NCBI RefSeq assembly: GCF_008698235.1
Contig: NZ_PEBH01000004.1
Coordinates: forward strand, 1 to 64,000
Source of the DNA: Bifidobacterium rousetti
Lineage (GTDB): Bacteria > Actinomycetota > Actinomycetes > Actinomycetales > Bifidobacteriaceae
DNA length: 64,000 nt
Direction of reading: 5' to 3'
Shown: piece after piece, positions 30,556-40,772 of the stretch
How positions within the stretch are numbered: the first letter of the stretch is position 1
Layout: the number at the start of each line of letters is the position of its first letter
Program-made: the position numbers and the translations under genes
The notes under the pieces: model-generated
Seen by the model: the letters and a program-made list of their open reading frames with translations, nothing else
The model's database searches: none
What the model was told of the DNA's origin: nothing

Positions 30556-32577
30556 TCACTTGAGGATTTTCAGGAGGGCTTCTCCTCGGGTCGTGGAACC
30601 TGATTCGGCCAGAGGGAACACATCGGTCCAATCGGACGAATTGGTGATCAGCACGGGGGTTGTGGTGGAGTATCCGGCCTGTTGAATGGCGGCGATGTCG
30701 AATTCCACGAGTGGTTGTCCGACGGTCACGTGCTGTCCCTGTTGCACCTTCGTGGTGAATCCGGCTCCGGCGAGCTGAACCGTGTCGATGCCGATGTGAA
30801 CCAGCAGGTCGACGCCGGTGTCGGATGTGATACCGACGGCGTGCTTGGAGGGGTAGATCGCGGAGACGGTGCCGTCGAACGGGGCGGTGACCAGTCCCTC
30901 GGTCGGTTTGATCGCTACGCCTTTGCCGAGTGTGCCGGAAGAGAAAACCTTATCCTCGACTTGTTCCAGCGGAATGATCTCGCCGGTCATCGGGCTGGTG
31001 ACGGTGATGACGGTGGTGGCGCTGGGTGTATGCGTGGGAGTGTTGGGCTCAGTCGTCTTATCCGTGATGGTGACGGGGGCTGTGGCTGCGGCGGCAGCGA
31101 GAGGGTTGTTATTCTTTTTCTTGTTCTTGCCAAACCAATTTCCGAAGTCGACGCGCGCTCCATCACCCTCGTCGATACCGAACAGGATGGTCAATCCGGC
31201 TCCGAGCGCGAATGCGATGCCCATGCCGATGCACACGTACACGAATCCTGGGCCGACGAACACCGGCAGCGACAGGATGCAGGAGTTGACATAGGCATTG
31301 GTGGTGCCGCCGAAGTAGGCGACGAAGGCTCCAGCCACGCCGCCGGCGATGATGTCGGCGATCAACGCGTTACGGAATACCATGAGCACGCCGTAGATGC
31401 CGGGTTCGGTGATGCCGATGAACGAGGAGATGAAAGTGGACATGCCGATCTCCTTGTTCTCACGCTTCTTCGCGCAGACCCATACACCAAAGCAGCTGCC
31501 GACGATAGCAAGGGTGCCCATCGTGTTGACCGGCAGGATCGGATCCGTGCCGTACTGGGCGAGGTTCTGCATGATGACGGCGCCCAAAGACAGATGCATA
31601 CCGGTGAATACCAGCAGGGAGCGGGTCGCTCCGATGACGAGGCCTGCAAGCAGGGGGGAAACCGTGAACAGCGACTTGAACAGCCATGCGATGCCGATGG
31701 ACAGGTAGTTGGCGATGGGGCCGGTGACTCCGAGTGTGATGGGGCACATGATCAGTGCGACGATCAGCGGCGTGAACACCAATCGCAGCGGTTTAGGCAT
31801 CCACTTGTCAACGAATGCATATACGTATTTCAGCGCCCATACCGACAGGATGATCGGGATCGAGCTCGATGCGTATTTGACGAACGGGATTGGCAGGCCG
31901 AACAGGTGCATCGGGTCGGCGTTCTCGGCCAGCCCCGCGGTCATTGTCGGGTACAGCATGAATCCTGCGAGTACCAGGGCCATGGCGGTGTCGGTCTTGA
32001 AGCGTTTCGCCGCGGACCATGCGATGAAGAACGGCAGGAAGTAGAAGACCACGTCCGAACAGATGGTGAGCATCTTGATCAGATCGGAATCGGCGGCAAA
32101 CCCCATGTAACTGGTCATGATCGAAACCAGCCCCTTGAGGATACCGGTACCGGCGAGGGCGGGGATGATGGGCAGGATGATCGCGGAGATGGTCTCGAAG
32201 ATGCCGCCGACGCGGAATTTCTTCATCTTCTGCTTGTTCGCCTTGACGTCGCCATCAAGTTTGGTCTTGGAGTCTGTGTCTTGCGTGGGGACGGAGGTGT
32301 CGCTGCCGCCCATTGCGGTGCCGGTAACGGCCATACCGAGTTGGCTTTGCACTGCTGAACAGACCGTATCGACCTCATTGCCGATGATGATCTGCAATTG
32401 TCCGGTCTGGTTGACCACGCCAAGTACACCCTTGAGGGACTTGAGCTTCGCCTGATCGACCTTGGTGAGGTCATTGACGTAGAAGCGCAGTCTGGTGACG
32501 CAGTGGAAGACTTCGCGGATGTTGTCTTTCCCGCCGACATCTTCGATGATGCGTGCGGCGAGTTGCTGGGTTTCCAT
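30556..32577 (-). CDS. bglP: Beta-glucoside PTS transporter subunit EIIBCA
   Basis: Phosphotransferase permease of about 673 residues in the order B-C-A. EIIB phosphocysteine Cys26 in FHCVTRLRFYV. EIIC spans roughly residues 110-480 with about ten membrane segments and the GITEPGIYG substrate motif. EIIA phosphohistidine is near His594 in DLLVHIGIDTV. A Lys/Asn- and Ala/Thr-rich linker separates C and A. ATG 32577 follows AAAGGAA. Expression is controlled by the RAT/terminator leader upstream. PTS systems are few in bifidobacteria. Confidence 0.94.
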   Translation of the reverse strand: METQQLAARIIEDVGGKDNIREVFHCVTRLRFYVNDLTKVDQAKLKSLKGVLGVVNQTGQLQIIIGNEVDTVCSAVQSQLGMAVTGTAMGGSDTSVPTQDTDSKTKLDGDVKANKQKMKKFRVGGIFETISAIILPIIPALAGTGILKGLVSIMTSYMGFAADSDLIKMLTICSDVVFYFLPFFIAWSAAKRFKTDTAMALVLAGFMLYPTMTAGLAENADPMHLFGLPIPFVKYASSSIPIILSVWALKYVYAFVDKWMPKPLRLVFTPLIVALIMCPITLGVTGPIANYLSIGIAWLFKSLFTVSPLLAGLVIGATRSLLVFTGMHLSLGAVIMQNLAQYGTDPILPVNTMGTLAIVGSCFGVWVCAKKRENKEIGMSTFISSFIGITEPGIYGVLMVFRNALIADIIAGGVAGAFVAYFGGTTNAYVNSCILSLPVFVGPGFVYVCIGMGIAFALGAGLTILFGIDEGDGARVDFGNWFGKNKKKNNNPLAAAAATAPVTITDKTTEPNTPTHTPSATTVITVTSPMTGEIIPLEQVEDKVFSSGTLGKGVAIKPTEGLVTAPFDGTVSAIYPSKHAVGITSDTGVDLLVHIGIDTVQLAGAGFTTKVQQGQHVTVGQPLVEFDIAAIQQAGYSTTTPVLITNSSDWTDVFPLAESGSTTRGEALLKILK

Positions 32578-32665
32578 CGTTGGTTCCTTTCGCAGTTGGA
32601 TGGTGGAATCCCCTGCGGTGGGCCACGTAATGCTGTTGACCGGAGTCCTGTACTCGGCGGTAAAC

Positions 32666-32738
32666 AAAAAATGCGCGGCATACCGAAGGCAATCCCTGAC
32701 ACTGCTTTCGGTATTGCCCGCGCAGGCGGTAACAATCC
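32666..32738 (-). promoter_or_regulatory. RAT antiterminator and overlapping terminator in the bglP leader
   Basis: On the minus strand 32738-32710 reads GGATTGTTACCGCC-TGC-GCGGGCAATACC, matching the BglG/LicT RNA target. It overlaps the left arm of an intrinsic terminator whose right arm (CTTCGGTATGCCGCGC, 32688-32673) is followed by TTTTTTG. Binding of the antiterminator would stabilise the RAT and prevent the terminator. Confidence 0.9.
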
Positions 32739-32767
32739 TCATCAAGCAACGACGCTTGTCACGAGAC

Positions 32768-32797
32768 AAGATACATGCGCGCAGGCATGCTGTCGAA
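32768..32797 (-). promoter_or_regulatory. Probable bglP promoter
   Basis: On the minus strand TTCGAC (32797-32792), 18-bp spacer and TATCTT (32773-32768), about 30 bp before the RAT. Confidence 0.5.
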
Positions 32798-32823
32798 TGG
32801 GCGTGTCGCGACGTGCGCGTGCG

Positions 32824-32852
32824 TTGACACAGGAGGTCGGGAATCATTATTC
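32824..32852 (+). promoter_or_regulatory. Probable antiterminator-gene promoter
   Basis: TTGACA (32824-32829), 17-bp spacer, TTATTC (32847-32852), about 40 bp before the plus-strand RAT. Confidence 0.65.
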
Positions 32853-32893
32853 TTGCAGTTGGACAAATAAGATAAGCAAGCAATGCTTGATGA

Positions 32894-32954
32894 GGATTGT
32901 TACCGCCCCGGCGCTCGAACGGCAATGGTGCGTCGGCGGGAGGCGGGCAATACC
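32894..32954 (+). promoter_or_regulatory. RAT-like element in the antiterminator gene leader
   Basis: GGATTGTTACCGCC (32894-32907) and GGCGGGCAATACC (32942-32954) are the two arms of a RAT sequence with 34 extra bases in the apical part compared with the bglP leader. The preceding GCTTGATGAGGATTGTTACCGCC is identical in both leaders, in inverted orientation. A terminator after it is not obvious. Confidence 0.65.
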
Positions 32955-33014
32955 GAAAGCGTCGCGAAGGGCATCGATATCTCGGTGCGAGGTAGGAAAG
33001 CGCGAGGAAGCATT

Positions 33015-33872
33015 GTGAAAATCGCCAAGGTTTTGAATAACAACATCGCCGTCGCTGTCAATGATCGTGGGCAGGATGTCATCGTCATGGGATGCGGTGT
33101 TGCCTTCGGCAAGAAGCACGGTGACGATATCGACGAGTCGAAGATCGAAAGGCTCTTCACGCAAGGTGTGCCGGATCTGTCCAAACGCTTCTCCGAAATG
33201 GTGGGGGATATTCCCGAAGAATACTTCGAGGCCGTGCAATCGATCATCGCCAATGCGAAGATGCGGTTGGGACATGAATTGGATGACAACCTGTATCTGG
33301 CGTTGACGGATCATGTGCATTTCGCTGTGGAGCGTTGCCGCAAGGGCGTCGTCATCCGCAACCGTCTGCTTGTGGAAACGAAGATGATCTACCGTGAGGA
33401 GTTCGAGGTCGCTCGTGAGGCCGTGAGCTATCTGAATGCACGTTTCGCCGTGGAATTGCCGGAGGATGAGGCCGCGTTCATCGCGTTGCATCTGGTGAAC
33501 GCGAACACCGGCAGCAGCATGGGGCAGACGTTTCAGGCCACGCAGATGGTGCAGGAGATCAATGCGTTGGTGAGGAACCTGTTTCATGTTGAAATCGATC
33601 CGGATTCGTTGGACTACTACCGCATGATGGTCCATCTGAAGTTCTTTGCAATGCGTGTGGTGTCTGGAAGTCAACACGCTGAAGAGCTTCGGGATCGTCA
33701 GCTATTCGAACTCATCCGTGTGCAATATGCACAGGCGTTCCGCGCGGCCGAGCGCATCGCCGCATACATCAGCCAGAACTACGGGTTCGAGGTTCCGGAC
33801 AACGAAATGATGTATCTGACCATCCACCTGCAGCGGGTCTACGGCAAATACCTGTCCAATCCGATCTCGTGA
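33015..33872 (+). CDS. BglG/LicT-family transcriptional antiterminator
   Basis: RNA-binding regulator of about 285 residues. The N-terminal CAT domain is KIAKVLNNNIAVAVNDRGQDVIVMGCG, followed by two PTS regulation domains with conserved histidines (DHVHFAVER, FIALHLVNAN, MVHLKFFAMRV, YLTIHLQRVYG). Phosphorylation by the PTS would keep it inactive until a beta-glucoside is transported. The GTG at 33015, preceded by GAGGAAG, is chosen by alignment with LicT; open frame upstream is the leader with the RAT. Divergent from bglP. Confidence 0.93.
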   Translation: MKIAKVLNNNIAVAVNDRGQDVIVMGCGVAFGKKHGDDIDESKIERLFTQGVPDLSKRFSEMVGDIPEEYFEAVQSIIANAKMRLGHELDDNLYLALTDHVHFAVERCRKGVVIRNRLLVETKMIYREEFEVAREAVSYLNARFAVELPEDEAAFIALHLVNANTGSSMGQTFQATQMVQEINALVRNLFHVEIDPDSLDYYRMMVHLKFFAMRVVSGSQHAEELRDRQLFELIRVQYAQAFRAAERIAAYISQNYGFEVPDNEMMYLTIHLQRVYGKYLSNPIS

Positions 33873-33920
33873 TGCCGGATCGATGCATGTGTATATCGGC
33901 GTCTCCTGCGCTGCCGCCTG

Positions 33921-35021
33921 TCACCGCCGCGCCACATACCGGGTGGCGCGGCCGGCGCCGATCTTCTCGATCCTGCCATCGTCCTGCAGGGTCTTGAGTG
34001 CTCGCTCGACGGTGGTGGCGCTGATATCCGGCATGCGGGCGAGGATGTCCGCTTTGGACAGCGGCGCCAGCTCCCGGTCGAACAGGGCCGCGATGCGTTC
34101 CTCCTTGGTTGCCTTGCGTGCTCCTCGTCCGCCGGTCGCATTTCCGGCAACGTGTCCAGCCGCGGCCGCCGTGGACAGCGTGCCCATGCGTTCATCAAGT
34201 TCTCGGTACGCCGCCAGAATCACGCCGAGCATATAGTTTACGAACGGCGCGTAGTCGTTCGTTCCGTCGTTCCATCCAACCGTGCTCGCCGCCAGCGCCT
34301 CATAATAGGTGTCTTTGCTGCGTTCGATGAGATGTTCGATGCTGATGTATTTGCCGACATCGTACCCGTTGCGGTACAGGAGCAGCAGCGTCAGCAGCCT
34401 GCTCATGCGCCCGTTGCCGTCGTTGAACGGGTGGATGCAGGTGAAGTCGAACACGAACATGGCGATTGCCAGCAGCGGATCGGTGTTCCCGTCGCGGATT
34501 GCTTCGGAATACGCACTGCAGACGCCTTCGACGAGTTCCGGCGTGATCAACGCCGACGGTGGTGCGAATCGCACTTTGCGTTCTCCGTTCGCATCGCGCT
34601 CGATGATGTTGTTGTCCCCGTCCTTGAATCGTCCGCCGAATGCCAAGGGTGTGTGGCGGAACAGGTCGCGATGCAGCTGCAGGATGACGTTCGGTGTGGG
34701 CGGTATGTAGTCATGACTGTCGTGGATGGTGGCGAGCACATCTCGGTATCCCGCGATCTCCTCTTCGTCACGATTGCGCGGAGTGGTCTTCTCCTCGACA
34801 AGCGCGTTGAGGCGTCTGTCGCTGGTGGCGATGCCTTCGATGCGATTGGAGGCGTCCGTGCTCTGGATGCGCGCGACCGCGACCAGGGTCTCCAGAAAAT
34901 CCGGATGAATCGCGGTGTGGGCGGTGTGTCGTCCCTTGGCTTCATGGATGGCGGTCAACAGGCCGGTGGTGCGTGGAGTGAGCAGTGATGTGGACGCTGT
35001 GACGTAGTCGAATTCCCTCAC
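33921..35021 (-). CDS. Fic family protein with C-terminal winged helix
   Basis: AMP-transferase-type Fic protein of about 366 residues. Active-site loop HPFNDGNGRMSR is near residues 196-207. The N-terminal segment SNRIEG carries the inhibitory S/T-x-x-x-E-G motif (class II, self-inhibited). A wHTH follows at the C-terminus (LSKADILARMPDISATTVERALKTLQ), so it may bind its own promoter. The start is GTG 35021 with AAAGGAGG upstream. Targets unknown. Confidence 0.92.
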   Translation of the reverse strand: MREFDYVTASTSLLTPRTTGLLTAIHEAKGRHTAHTAIHPDFLETLVAVARIQSTDASNRIEGIATSDRRLNALVEEKTTPRNRDEEEIAGYRDVLATIHDSHDYIPPTPNVILQLHRDLFRHTPLAFGGRFKDGDNNIIERDANGERKVRFAPPSALITPELVEGVCSAYSEAIRDGNTDPLLAIAMFVFDFTCIHPFNDGNGRMSRLLTLLLLYRNGYDVGKYISIEHLIERSKDTYYEALAASTVGWNDGTNDYAPFVNYMLGVILAAYRELDERMGTLSTAAAAGHVAGNATGGRGARKATKEERIAALFDRELAPLSKADILARMPDISATTVERALKTLQDDGRIEKIGAGRATRYVARR

Positions 35022-35038
35022 GAAGCTGCCTCCTTTGC

Positions 35039-35090
35039 TGCCTCATCAATTGTTTTCTGCATCATATGCTACCAAAATGAGGCAGAAAAC
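35039..35090. promoter_or_regulatory. Interlaced inverted repeats upstream of the Fic gene
   Basis: TGCCTCAT (35039-35046) with ATGAGGCA (35077-35084), and GTTTTCTGC (35052-35060) with GCAGAAAAC (35082-35090). They surround the probable Fic promoter and are candidate autoregulatory operators for its winged helix. Confidence 0.45.
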
Positions 35091-35153
35091 CGGTGATGAT
35101 GCAGTAAATGAGTCAGAAAGCGTATGCCTCCCCGCCCATCTCGAAATCAAAAA

Positions 35154-35174
35154 CTTGAGCCGCTTCCGCTCAAC
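35154..35174 (+). promoter_or_regulatory. HAIR element (HspR operator) at the clpB promoter
   Basis: CTTGAGC-N7-GCTCAAC matches the HAIR consensus CTTGAGT-N7-ACTCAAG with end changes. A -10 TAGAAT is at 35184-35189, and a second half site GTTGAGCTTG is near 35202. HspR control of clpB is established in bifidobacteria. Confidence 0.82.
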
Positions 35175-35270
35175 TTTCGGGAATAGAATGGCCTCTGGGT
35201 CTGTTGAGCTTGTCAGAACATGACAGAAACGCCCGCCGCATAGCGGGCGACAGAAGACTTGGAGGACAGT

Positions 35271-37952
35271 ATGGAACAGAAGTTCACCACCATGGCTCAG
35301 GAGGCCATCGGGGACGCCATCCAGAGTGCGTCTGCCGCGGGCAACGCGCAGGTCGAGACCCTGCACGTCGTCGATGCGCTGCTGCGTCAGGAGCAGGGCG
35401 TCGTGCGTGGTCTCATTCAGGCGGCGGGCGGCGACCCGCAGACCATCGGCGCGGCCGTGCGCAACGCGCTGGTCGCCCTGCCGAGCGCGTCCGGCTCGAC
35501 CACCTCGCAGCCGCAGGCCAGCCGTCAGCTGACCGCCGCGCTCGCGCAGGCCGAGAAGGAGATGCAGCAGATGGGGGACGAATACGTCTCCACCGAGCAT
35601 CTGCTCATCGGCATCGCCGCAAGCGCGCCGAACCAGTCGGCCGACATCCTCAAGAAGTACGGCGTCACCCCGGAGGCGCTGCGCAAGGCCGTGCCGCAGG
35701 TGCGCGGCGGCGCCAAGGTCACCAGCCCTGACGCGGAGGGCAGCTACAAGGCTCTGGAGAAGTATTCCACCGACCTGACCGCCGCCGCGAAGGAGGGCAA
35801 GCTCGACCCGGTGATCGGCCGTGATCAGGAGATCCGCCGCGTCATCCAGATACTGAGCCGTCGTACGAAGAACAACCCGGTGCTGATCGGCGAGCCCGGC
35901 GTCGGCAAGACCGCCGTCGTCGAGGGCCTCGCCCAGCGCATCGTCGCCGGCGACGTGCCGACCACGCTGCAGGGCAAGAAGCTCATCAGCCTCGATCTGG
36001 GTTCGATGGTGGCCGGTTCGAAGTACCGTGGCGAGTTCGAGGAACGCTTGAAGAGCGTCCTCAACGAGATCAAGGGCGCGAACGGCCAGATCATCACGTT
36101 CATCGACGAGATCCACACGATCGTCGGTGCCGGCGCGGCCGAAGGCTCGATGGACGCCGGCAACATGCTCAAGCCGATGCTCGCCCGCGGCGAACTGCGT
36201 CTGATCGGCGCGACCACGCTGGACGAGTACCGTGAGAACATCGAGAAGGACCCGGCGCTGGAGCGTCGTTTCCAGCAGGTGTTCGTCGGCGAGCCGAGCG
36301 TGGAGGACACGATCGCGATCCTGCGTGGCCTGAAGCAGCGCTACGAGGCTCACCACAAGGTCACGATCGGCGATGACGCGCTCGTCGCCGCCGCGACGCT
36401 GTCCAACCGGTACATCTCCGGCCGTCAGCTGCCGGACAAGGCCATCGATCTGGTCGACGAGGCCGCCGCGCACCTGCGTATGGAGCTCGATTCCTCCCCG
36501 GAGGAGATCGATGAGCTGCAGCGCAAGGTCACGCGCTACGAGATGGAGGAGATGCAGCTCAAGAAGGCCGAGGACCCGGCCTCCAAGGAGCGCTTGGAGA
36601 AGCTGCAGGCCGAAATGGCCGACGCCCGCGAGAAGCTCTCGGGGTTGAAGGCCCGCTGGGACGCAGAGAAGGCCGGCCACAACAAGGTCGGCGATCTGCG
36701 CGCCAAGCTCGACGCCCTGCGCGTGCAGGCCGACAAGTTCACCCGCGAGGGCAACCTCGCCGAGGCCAGCCGCATCCTGTACGGTGAGATGCCGGCCATC
36801 CAGAAGCAGCTCGCCGCCGCCGAGAAGGCCGACGCCGAGTCCACCGAGGACGGCCAGAACAAGCCCGAGCCGATGGTCCCTGACCACGTCGACGCCGATT
36901 CCGTCGCTGAGATTGTCTCCGACTGGACCGGCATCCCCGTCGGCCGCCTGATGCAGGGCGAGAACGAGAAGCTCCTGCACATGGAGGACTACCTCGGCAA
37001 GCGCGTGATCGGCCAGAAGGAGGCCATCACCGCCGTGTCCGACGCCGTGCGTCGTTCGCGTGCCGGCATCTCCGACCCGAACCGCCCGACCGGCTCGTTC
37101 CTGTTCCTGGGACCCACCGGCGTGGGCAAGACCGAACTCGCGAAGGCGCTCGCCGACTTCCTGTTCGACGACGAGAAGGCGATGGTGCGCATCGACATGT
37201 CCGAGTACATGGAGAAGGCGTCCGTGTCCCGTCTGATCGGCGCGGCCCCCGGCTATGTCGGCTACGAGCAGGGCGGCCAGCTCACCGAGGCCGTGCGTCG
37301 TCGCCCGTACTCCGTCGTGCTGTTCGACGAGGTCGAGAAGGCGAATCCGGAGATCTTCGACGTGCTGCTGCAGGTGCTCGACGACGGCCGTCTGACCGAC
37401 GGCCAAGGCAGGACCGTGGACTTCAAGAACACGATCCTCATCATGACATCGAACCTCGGCTCCCAGTTCCTCGTCAACGAGGATATGGACGCCGACCAGA
37501 AGAAGAACGCCGTGATGAACGCCGTGCACATGAACTTCAAGCCGGAGTTCCTGAACCGTCTCGACGACATCGTGATGTTCCACCCGCTCACCCGCGAGGA
37601 GCTTGGCGGCATCGTCGACATTCAGGTGCACTCGGTCGCCCAGCGCCTCACCGATCGCCGCATTACGCTCGACGTGACTAGCGCCGCACGCGAATGGCTC
37701 GCCAATATGGGCTACGATCCGGCCTACGGTGCGCGTCCGCTGCGTCGTCTGGTCCAGACCGAGGTCGGCGATCAGCTGGCCCGCATGCTGCTGGCCGGCA
37801 AGGTCCACGACGGCGACACCGTGCTCGTCGACCAGACCGGCGGCGAGCACCTTGAGCTCACCGCGATGCCGGAGGACCCGCTCTCCGGCGGCCACGGCAC
37901 CCCGTCCGACGACCCCGACGTCTCCGTCGACAGCGTCAAGACCGACGACTGA
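35271..37952 (+). CDS. clpB: ATP-dependent protein disaggregase ClpB
   Basis: Hexameric AAA+ chaperone (about 893 residues) that works with DnaK to recover aggregated proteins. N-terminal repeat domain, NBD1 Walker A GEPGVGKT, middle-domain coiled coil (residues about 400-520), NBD2 Walker A GPTGVGKT, and C-terminal D2 small domain with [16 protein letters not shown] 35271 follows GGAGG at 35261-35265; a TTG four codons earlier overlaps that site. Heat-shock control by the HAIR element upstream. Confidence 0.97.
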   Translation: MEQKFTTMAQEAIGDAIQSASAAGNAQVETLHVVDALLRQEQGVVRGLIQAAGGDPQTIGAAVRNALVALPSASGSTTSQPQASRQLTAALAQAEKEMQQMGDEYVSTEHLLIGIAASAPNQSADILKKYGVTPEALRKAVPQVRGGAKVTSPDAEGSYKALEKYSTDLTAAAKEGKLDPVIGRDQEIRRVIQILSRRTKNNPVLIGEPGVGKTAVVEGLAQRIVAGDVPTTLQGKKLISLDLGSMVAGSKYRGEFEERLKSVLNEIKGANGQIITFIDEIHTIVGAGAAEGSMDAGNMLKPMLARGELRLIGATTLDEYRENIEKDPALERRFQQVFVGEPSVEDTIAILRGLKQRYEAHHKVTIGDDALVAAATLSNRYISGRQLPDKAIDLVDEAAAHLRMELDSSPEEIDELQRKVTRYEMEEMQLKKAEDPASKERLEKLQAEMADAREKLSGLKARWDAEKAGHNKVGDLRAKLDALRVQADKFTREGNLAEASRILYGEMPAIQKQLAAAEKADAESTEDGQNKPEPMVPDHVDADSVAEIVSDWTGIPVGRLMQGENEKLLHMEDYLGKRVIGQKEAITAVSDAVRRSRAGISDPNRPTGSFLFLGPTGVGKTELAKALADFLFDDEKAMVRIDMSEYMEKASVSRLIGAAPGYVGYEQGGQLTEAVRRRPYSVVLFDEVEKANPEIFDVLLQVLDDGRLTDGQGRTVDFKNTILIMTSNLGSQFLVNEDMDADQKKNAVMNAVHMNFKPEFLNRLDDIVMFHPLTREELGGIVDIQVHSVAQRLTDRRITLDVTSAAREWLANMGYDPAYGARPLRRLVQTEVGDQLARMLLAGKVHDGDTVLVDQTGGEHLELTAMPEDPLSGGHGTPSDDPDVSVDSVKTDD

Positions 37953-38048
37953 GATAGTCCATCTCAGGCGATATCACGATTCGTGACGACCGCGAGTCAG
38001 TGCGCAGCAACCGCGCTGCCCTGAACCTAACCCGCGGCCGTCACTCGC

Positions 38049-38084
38049 AAGGCCCGATGCGCAATCCCGCGCACCGGGCCTTTT
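38049..38084 (+). terminator. clpB terminator
   Basis: AAGGCCCG (38049-38056) with CGGGCCTT (38075-38082) followed by a short T-run. Confidence 0.75.
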
Positions 38085-38113
38085 GCTGTTCGTTGGAAGA
38101 TCTGTTTTTGGCA

Positions 38114-38156
38114 CCCTCTGACGAGGGGGCTGTCAGCGAAGCTGACTGGGGGAGAG
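38114..38156 (+). repeat. Compact copy of the CCCTCTGACGAGGG / GTCAGCGAAGCTGAC repeat
   Basis: CCCTC-tgac-GAGGG followed directly by the GTCAGC-gaa-GCTGAC hairpin and GGGGGAGAG. Same family as 11006-11208; a remnant starting CCCCTCTGACGAAGGGG is at 50391-50407. Confidence 0.75.
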
Positions 38157-38192
38157 AAAACCATCAGGCGATTGGCGAGGTCAACTTCCCTC

Positions 38193-39338
38193 CTATTCAC
38201 CCAACGCTTCAACCAGCCACCTCGGCATCGCCGGATCGTCCGGCTTGAGCGCCCGATCGGAGTGGTCCTTACGCAGCCGGTCCCACCCATGCTCGGCGAA
38301 CATCGGCAGCAGATCGGCCGGTGCACACGGCTCCGGCCGGTCGATGAGCCGCAGCAGCCACGCACAGCAGCCGATGACCTCCTCAGCGGTGACCCCGCGC
38401 GAGCGCAGCGCCCCCATATCGAGCGACCGCTCGCGTTTGGCGAGGCGACGCCCGGCCGCGTTGTCGATCAGCGGGATGTGCGTGTAGCGCATATGCGTCG
38501 GTGCCTCGGCCAGACACTCGCGGATGTAGATCTGCAACGCGGTGGACCGCAGCAGGTCGCGCCCGCGCACGATGGAGTCGACGCCCATCAGCAGATCATC
38601 CACGGTGACGACGAACTGGTACGCGAACAGCCCATCGGACCGGCGAATCACCGAGTCGCCGATCTCTCGCGCGAGATCATAGGTCTGCGGCCCGAAGATC
38701 TCATCCACAAAGCTGACGGTGCTGCCGACAGTGCTGCTGACAGTGGTGCCGCCAGCAGTGGTACCGCCGACAACACCACGATCCGCCTCTGGCATCGCAA
38801 TGCGCAGGGAATGCCGATCGCCATGCGCGAGCCTCGCCGCAACGGTCTCGGGGTGATCGCGCATCAGCCGCCGGCAGGTGCCCGGATAGATCTGAAACCC
38901 ATCGCCTTCCTGCGGCGCGGAAGCGGCGCGGATGTCCGCACGCGAGCAGAAGCACGGGTAGACCAGAGGACGGGGGAGACGCTTTTCGCGGTCGTCACTG
39001 CCGCGGTCGTCATTGCCATTACCGAAACCGGATACGGCCGACGACGAAACCTCCATACCCCGTAACGCCGCAAGCGCCTCCTCATACACATCGAGCCGCC
39101 GCGACTGGTACACGGGTTCGCCGTCCCAATCAAGCCCGAGCCAGGCCAGATCATCCATGATCCAGCGGTCCGCGTCCGGCAGCACGCGAGGGGTGTCGAT
39201 ATCCTCGATGCGCAGCAGCATCCGGCCGCGCATCCCCGCAGCGCACCCCGCGCGGCCATCCAACCACGCCGCGAGCATCGCGGTGATGTTCCCGATGTGC
39301 ATGCGCCCGGAAGGGGTCGGCGCGAATCGTCCTGTCAT
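38193..39338 (-). CDS. gluQ: Glutamyl-Q tRNA(Asp) synthetase
   Basis: GluRS-like enzyme without anticodon-binding domain that glutamylates queuosine in tRNA(Asp). Nucleotide-binding signature [13 protein letters not shown], zinc site CFCSRADI... with a later YPGTCR, and the KMSKS-like KRERS. At 381 residues it is longer than typical members (about 300). The extra length is two low-complexity inserts, one rich in Gly/Thr/Ser/Val (near [16 protein letters not shown]) encoded by a repetitive DNA stretch. Start 38-bp context: GAGGG precedes the ATG at 39338. Confidence 0.88.
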   Translation of the reverse strand: MTGRFAPTPSGRMHIGNITAMLAAWLDGRAGCAAGMRGRMLLRIEDIDTPRVLPDADRWIMDDLAWLGLDWDGEPVYQSRRLDVYEEALAALRGMEVSSSAVSGFGNGNDDRGSDDREKRLPRPLVYPCFCSRADIRAASAPQEGDGFQIYPGTCRRLMRDHPETVAARLAHGDRHSLRIAMPEADRGVVGGTTAGGTTVSSTVGSTVSFVDEIFGPQTYDLAREIGDSVIRRSDGLFAYQFVVTVDDLLMGVDSIVRGRDLLRSTALQIYIRECLAEAPTHMRYTHIPLIDNAAGRRLAKRERSLDMGALRSRGVTAEEVIGCCAWLLRLIDRPEPCAPADLLPMFAEHGWDRLRKDHSDRALKPDDPAMPRWLVEALGE

Positions 39339-39534
39339 GCCCTCTAGGGTATACCCGCGTCATCCGCGGTCCGTCTCCGCCTCAGTCCACCTCCGCCTCA
39401 ATCCGGCGAAATTCACCCAATGTTCGTAAGACTCCGTTACCTTCGCGCGGCCCCGCGGCGGTAATCTGTTAACCAACATTGCGGGGCGTCGCGCCCGACC
39501 GCCACCCCGCGCTACGGAAGGATCAAAGAACGTC

Positions 39535-40653
39535 ATGTCGAAATTCCTCAGGAACGCGCTGATCGGCGGCGTCGCGCTCGCCGGCGCGGCCGCGTGGGCA
39601 GTCGCCCCTCGTTCGTTCAACGACAAGCGCCGCAACTTCGTGCCCGTCATCCCCGACGTCTGGTATGCGCACCGCGGCCTGCACGACGCCGGTTCCGGTC
39701 TGGTCGGCGTCACCGACATCCCCGATTACGGTGGCGACAACCCGGTCAGCGCCCAGGCGGACACCGCCGACGCGTCGATCGCCGAGAACGCCGACTATGT
39801 GGCGCTCGCCCGCCGCATGGCGATGAAGGCCGGCTACGGCACGCCGGAGACGAACGGCCCGATCGCCCCCGAGAACTCGCTCGCCGCGTTCGCCGCCGCC
39901 TGCGAGGCCGGCTACGGCATCGAGCTCGACCTCCAGTTGACGCTCGACGGCCAGGTCGTGGTCGTCCACGACGCCGATCTGCTCCGTGTGGCCGGCGATC
40001 CCCGCCGCATCGAGGACCTCACCTATGACGAGCTCACGCGCATCCCGCTGTTCCCCGCATCCCGCGGCTCCAAGCCGGGCGACCTCAAGGCCGTCCCGCT
40101 GCCGGGCGCCGAGGAGTCGGTGCCGCTGGTCGTCACGCCGCCTGCCGCGCCCGCCGGCTACTACCAGCATGTGCCGCTGTTCTCCGACGTGCTCAAGGTC
40201 GTCGCCGGCCGCGCGCCGCTCATCGTCGAATACAAGTTCTCCGACAATCGCGCGTGGGGCGAGCGCGAGGAGGAGCTGATGGAGAAGGGCCACGCCCTGC
40301 TCGAGGCGTATGACGGCCCGTACGTGATCGAATCCTTCCACCCCGGCGCCGTCAACTGGTACAAGGAGCATCACCCGGACGTCTGCCGCGGTCAGCTGAG
40401 CTGGCCCGCATCGCTCGGCAAGAACGGCCCGGCCGAGTGGGCCGCCGGCCTGCTCGCCTTCGACTGGCTGTCCCGCCCCGATTTCATCGCCTACGACTGG
40501 ACGGGCGGTTCCTCGCCGCAGGTCCGCATCGCGCGCGCGATGGGCGCGATCACCGTCTCGTGGACGGTGCGTTCCAGCGCCGAGCTCGCCGACTGCGACC
40601 AGTTCTTCGACCACCACATCTTCGAGGCGTTCGTCCCCGACGACATCCGCTGA
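39535..40653 (+). CDS. Glycerophosphodiester phosphodiesterase
   Basis: GDPD-family enzyme of about 372 residues with an N-terminal membrane helix (NALIGGVALAGAAAWAV), probably facing the outside. Catalytic motifs: YAHRGLH, PENSLAAF, GIELDLQLTLDGQVVVVHD and EYKF. A 60-residue insert follows the first motif, between residues 48 and 115. It releases glycerol phosphate from lipid head groups or teichoic/polar-lipid fragments. Confidence 0.88.
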   Translation: MSKFLRNALIGGVALAGAAAWAVAPRSFNDKRRNFVPVIPDVWYAHRGLHDAGSGLVGVTDIPDYGGDNPVSAQADTADASIAENADYVALARRMAMKAGYGTPETNGPIAPENSLAAFAAACEAGYGIELDLQLTLDGQVVVVHDADLLRVAGDPRRIEDLTYDELTRIPLFPASRGSKPGDLKAVPLPGAEESVPLVVTPPAAPAGYYQHVPLFSDVLKVVAGRAPLIVEYKFSDNRAWGEREEELMEKGHALLEAYDGPYVIESFHPGAVNWYKEHHPDVCRGQLSWPASLGKNGPAEWAAGLLAFDWLSRPDFIAYDWTGGSSPQVRIARAMGAITVSWTVRSSAELADCDQFFDHHIFEAFVPDDIR

Positions 40654-40666
40654 TTACGGCCGGCCC

Positions 40667-40733
40667 GGTGACGTGACATCGGGCCGGTGACGTGACATCG
40701 GGCCGGCGATGTGACTGACGTGACACCGGGCCG
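40667..40733 (+). repeat. 19-bp tandem repeat downstream of the phosphodiesterase gene
   Basis: Two exact units of GGTGACGTGACATCGGGCC (40667-40685 and 40686-40704), then a degenerate third. It lies between convergent genes, and GGCC/GGCC pairing could also act as a terminator. Confidence 0.75.
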
Positions 40734-40772
40734 GCGATCGCCGGGGAGCCCTATTCATGCCCTATTCGCGGC

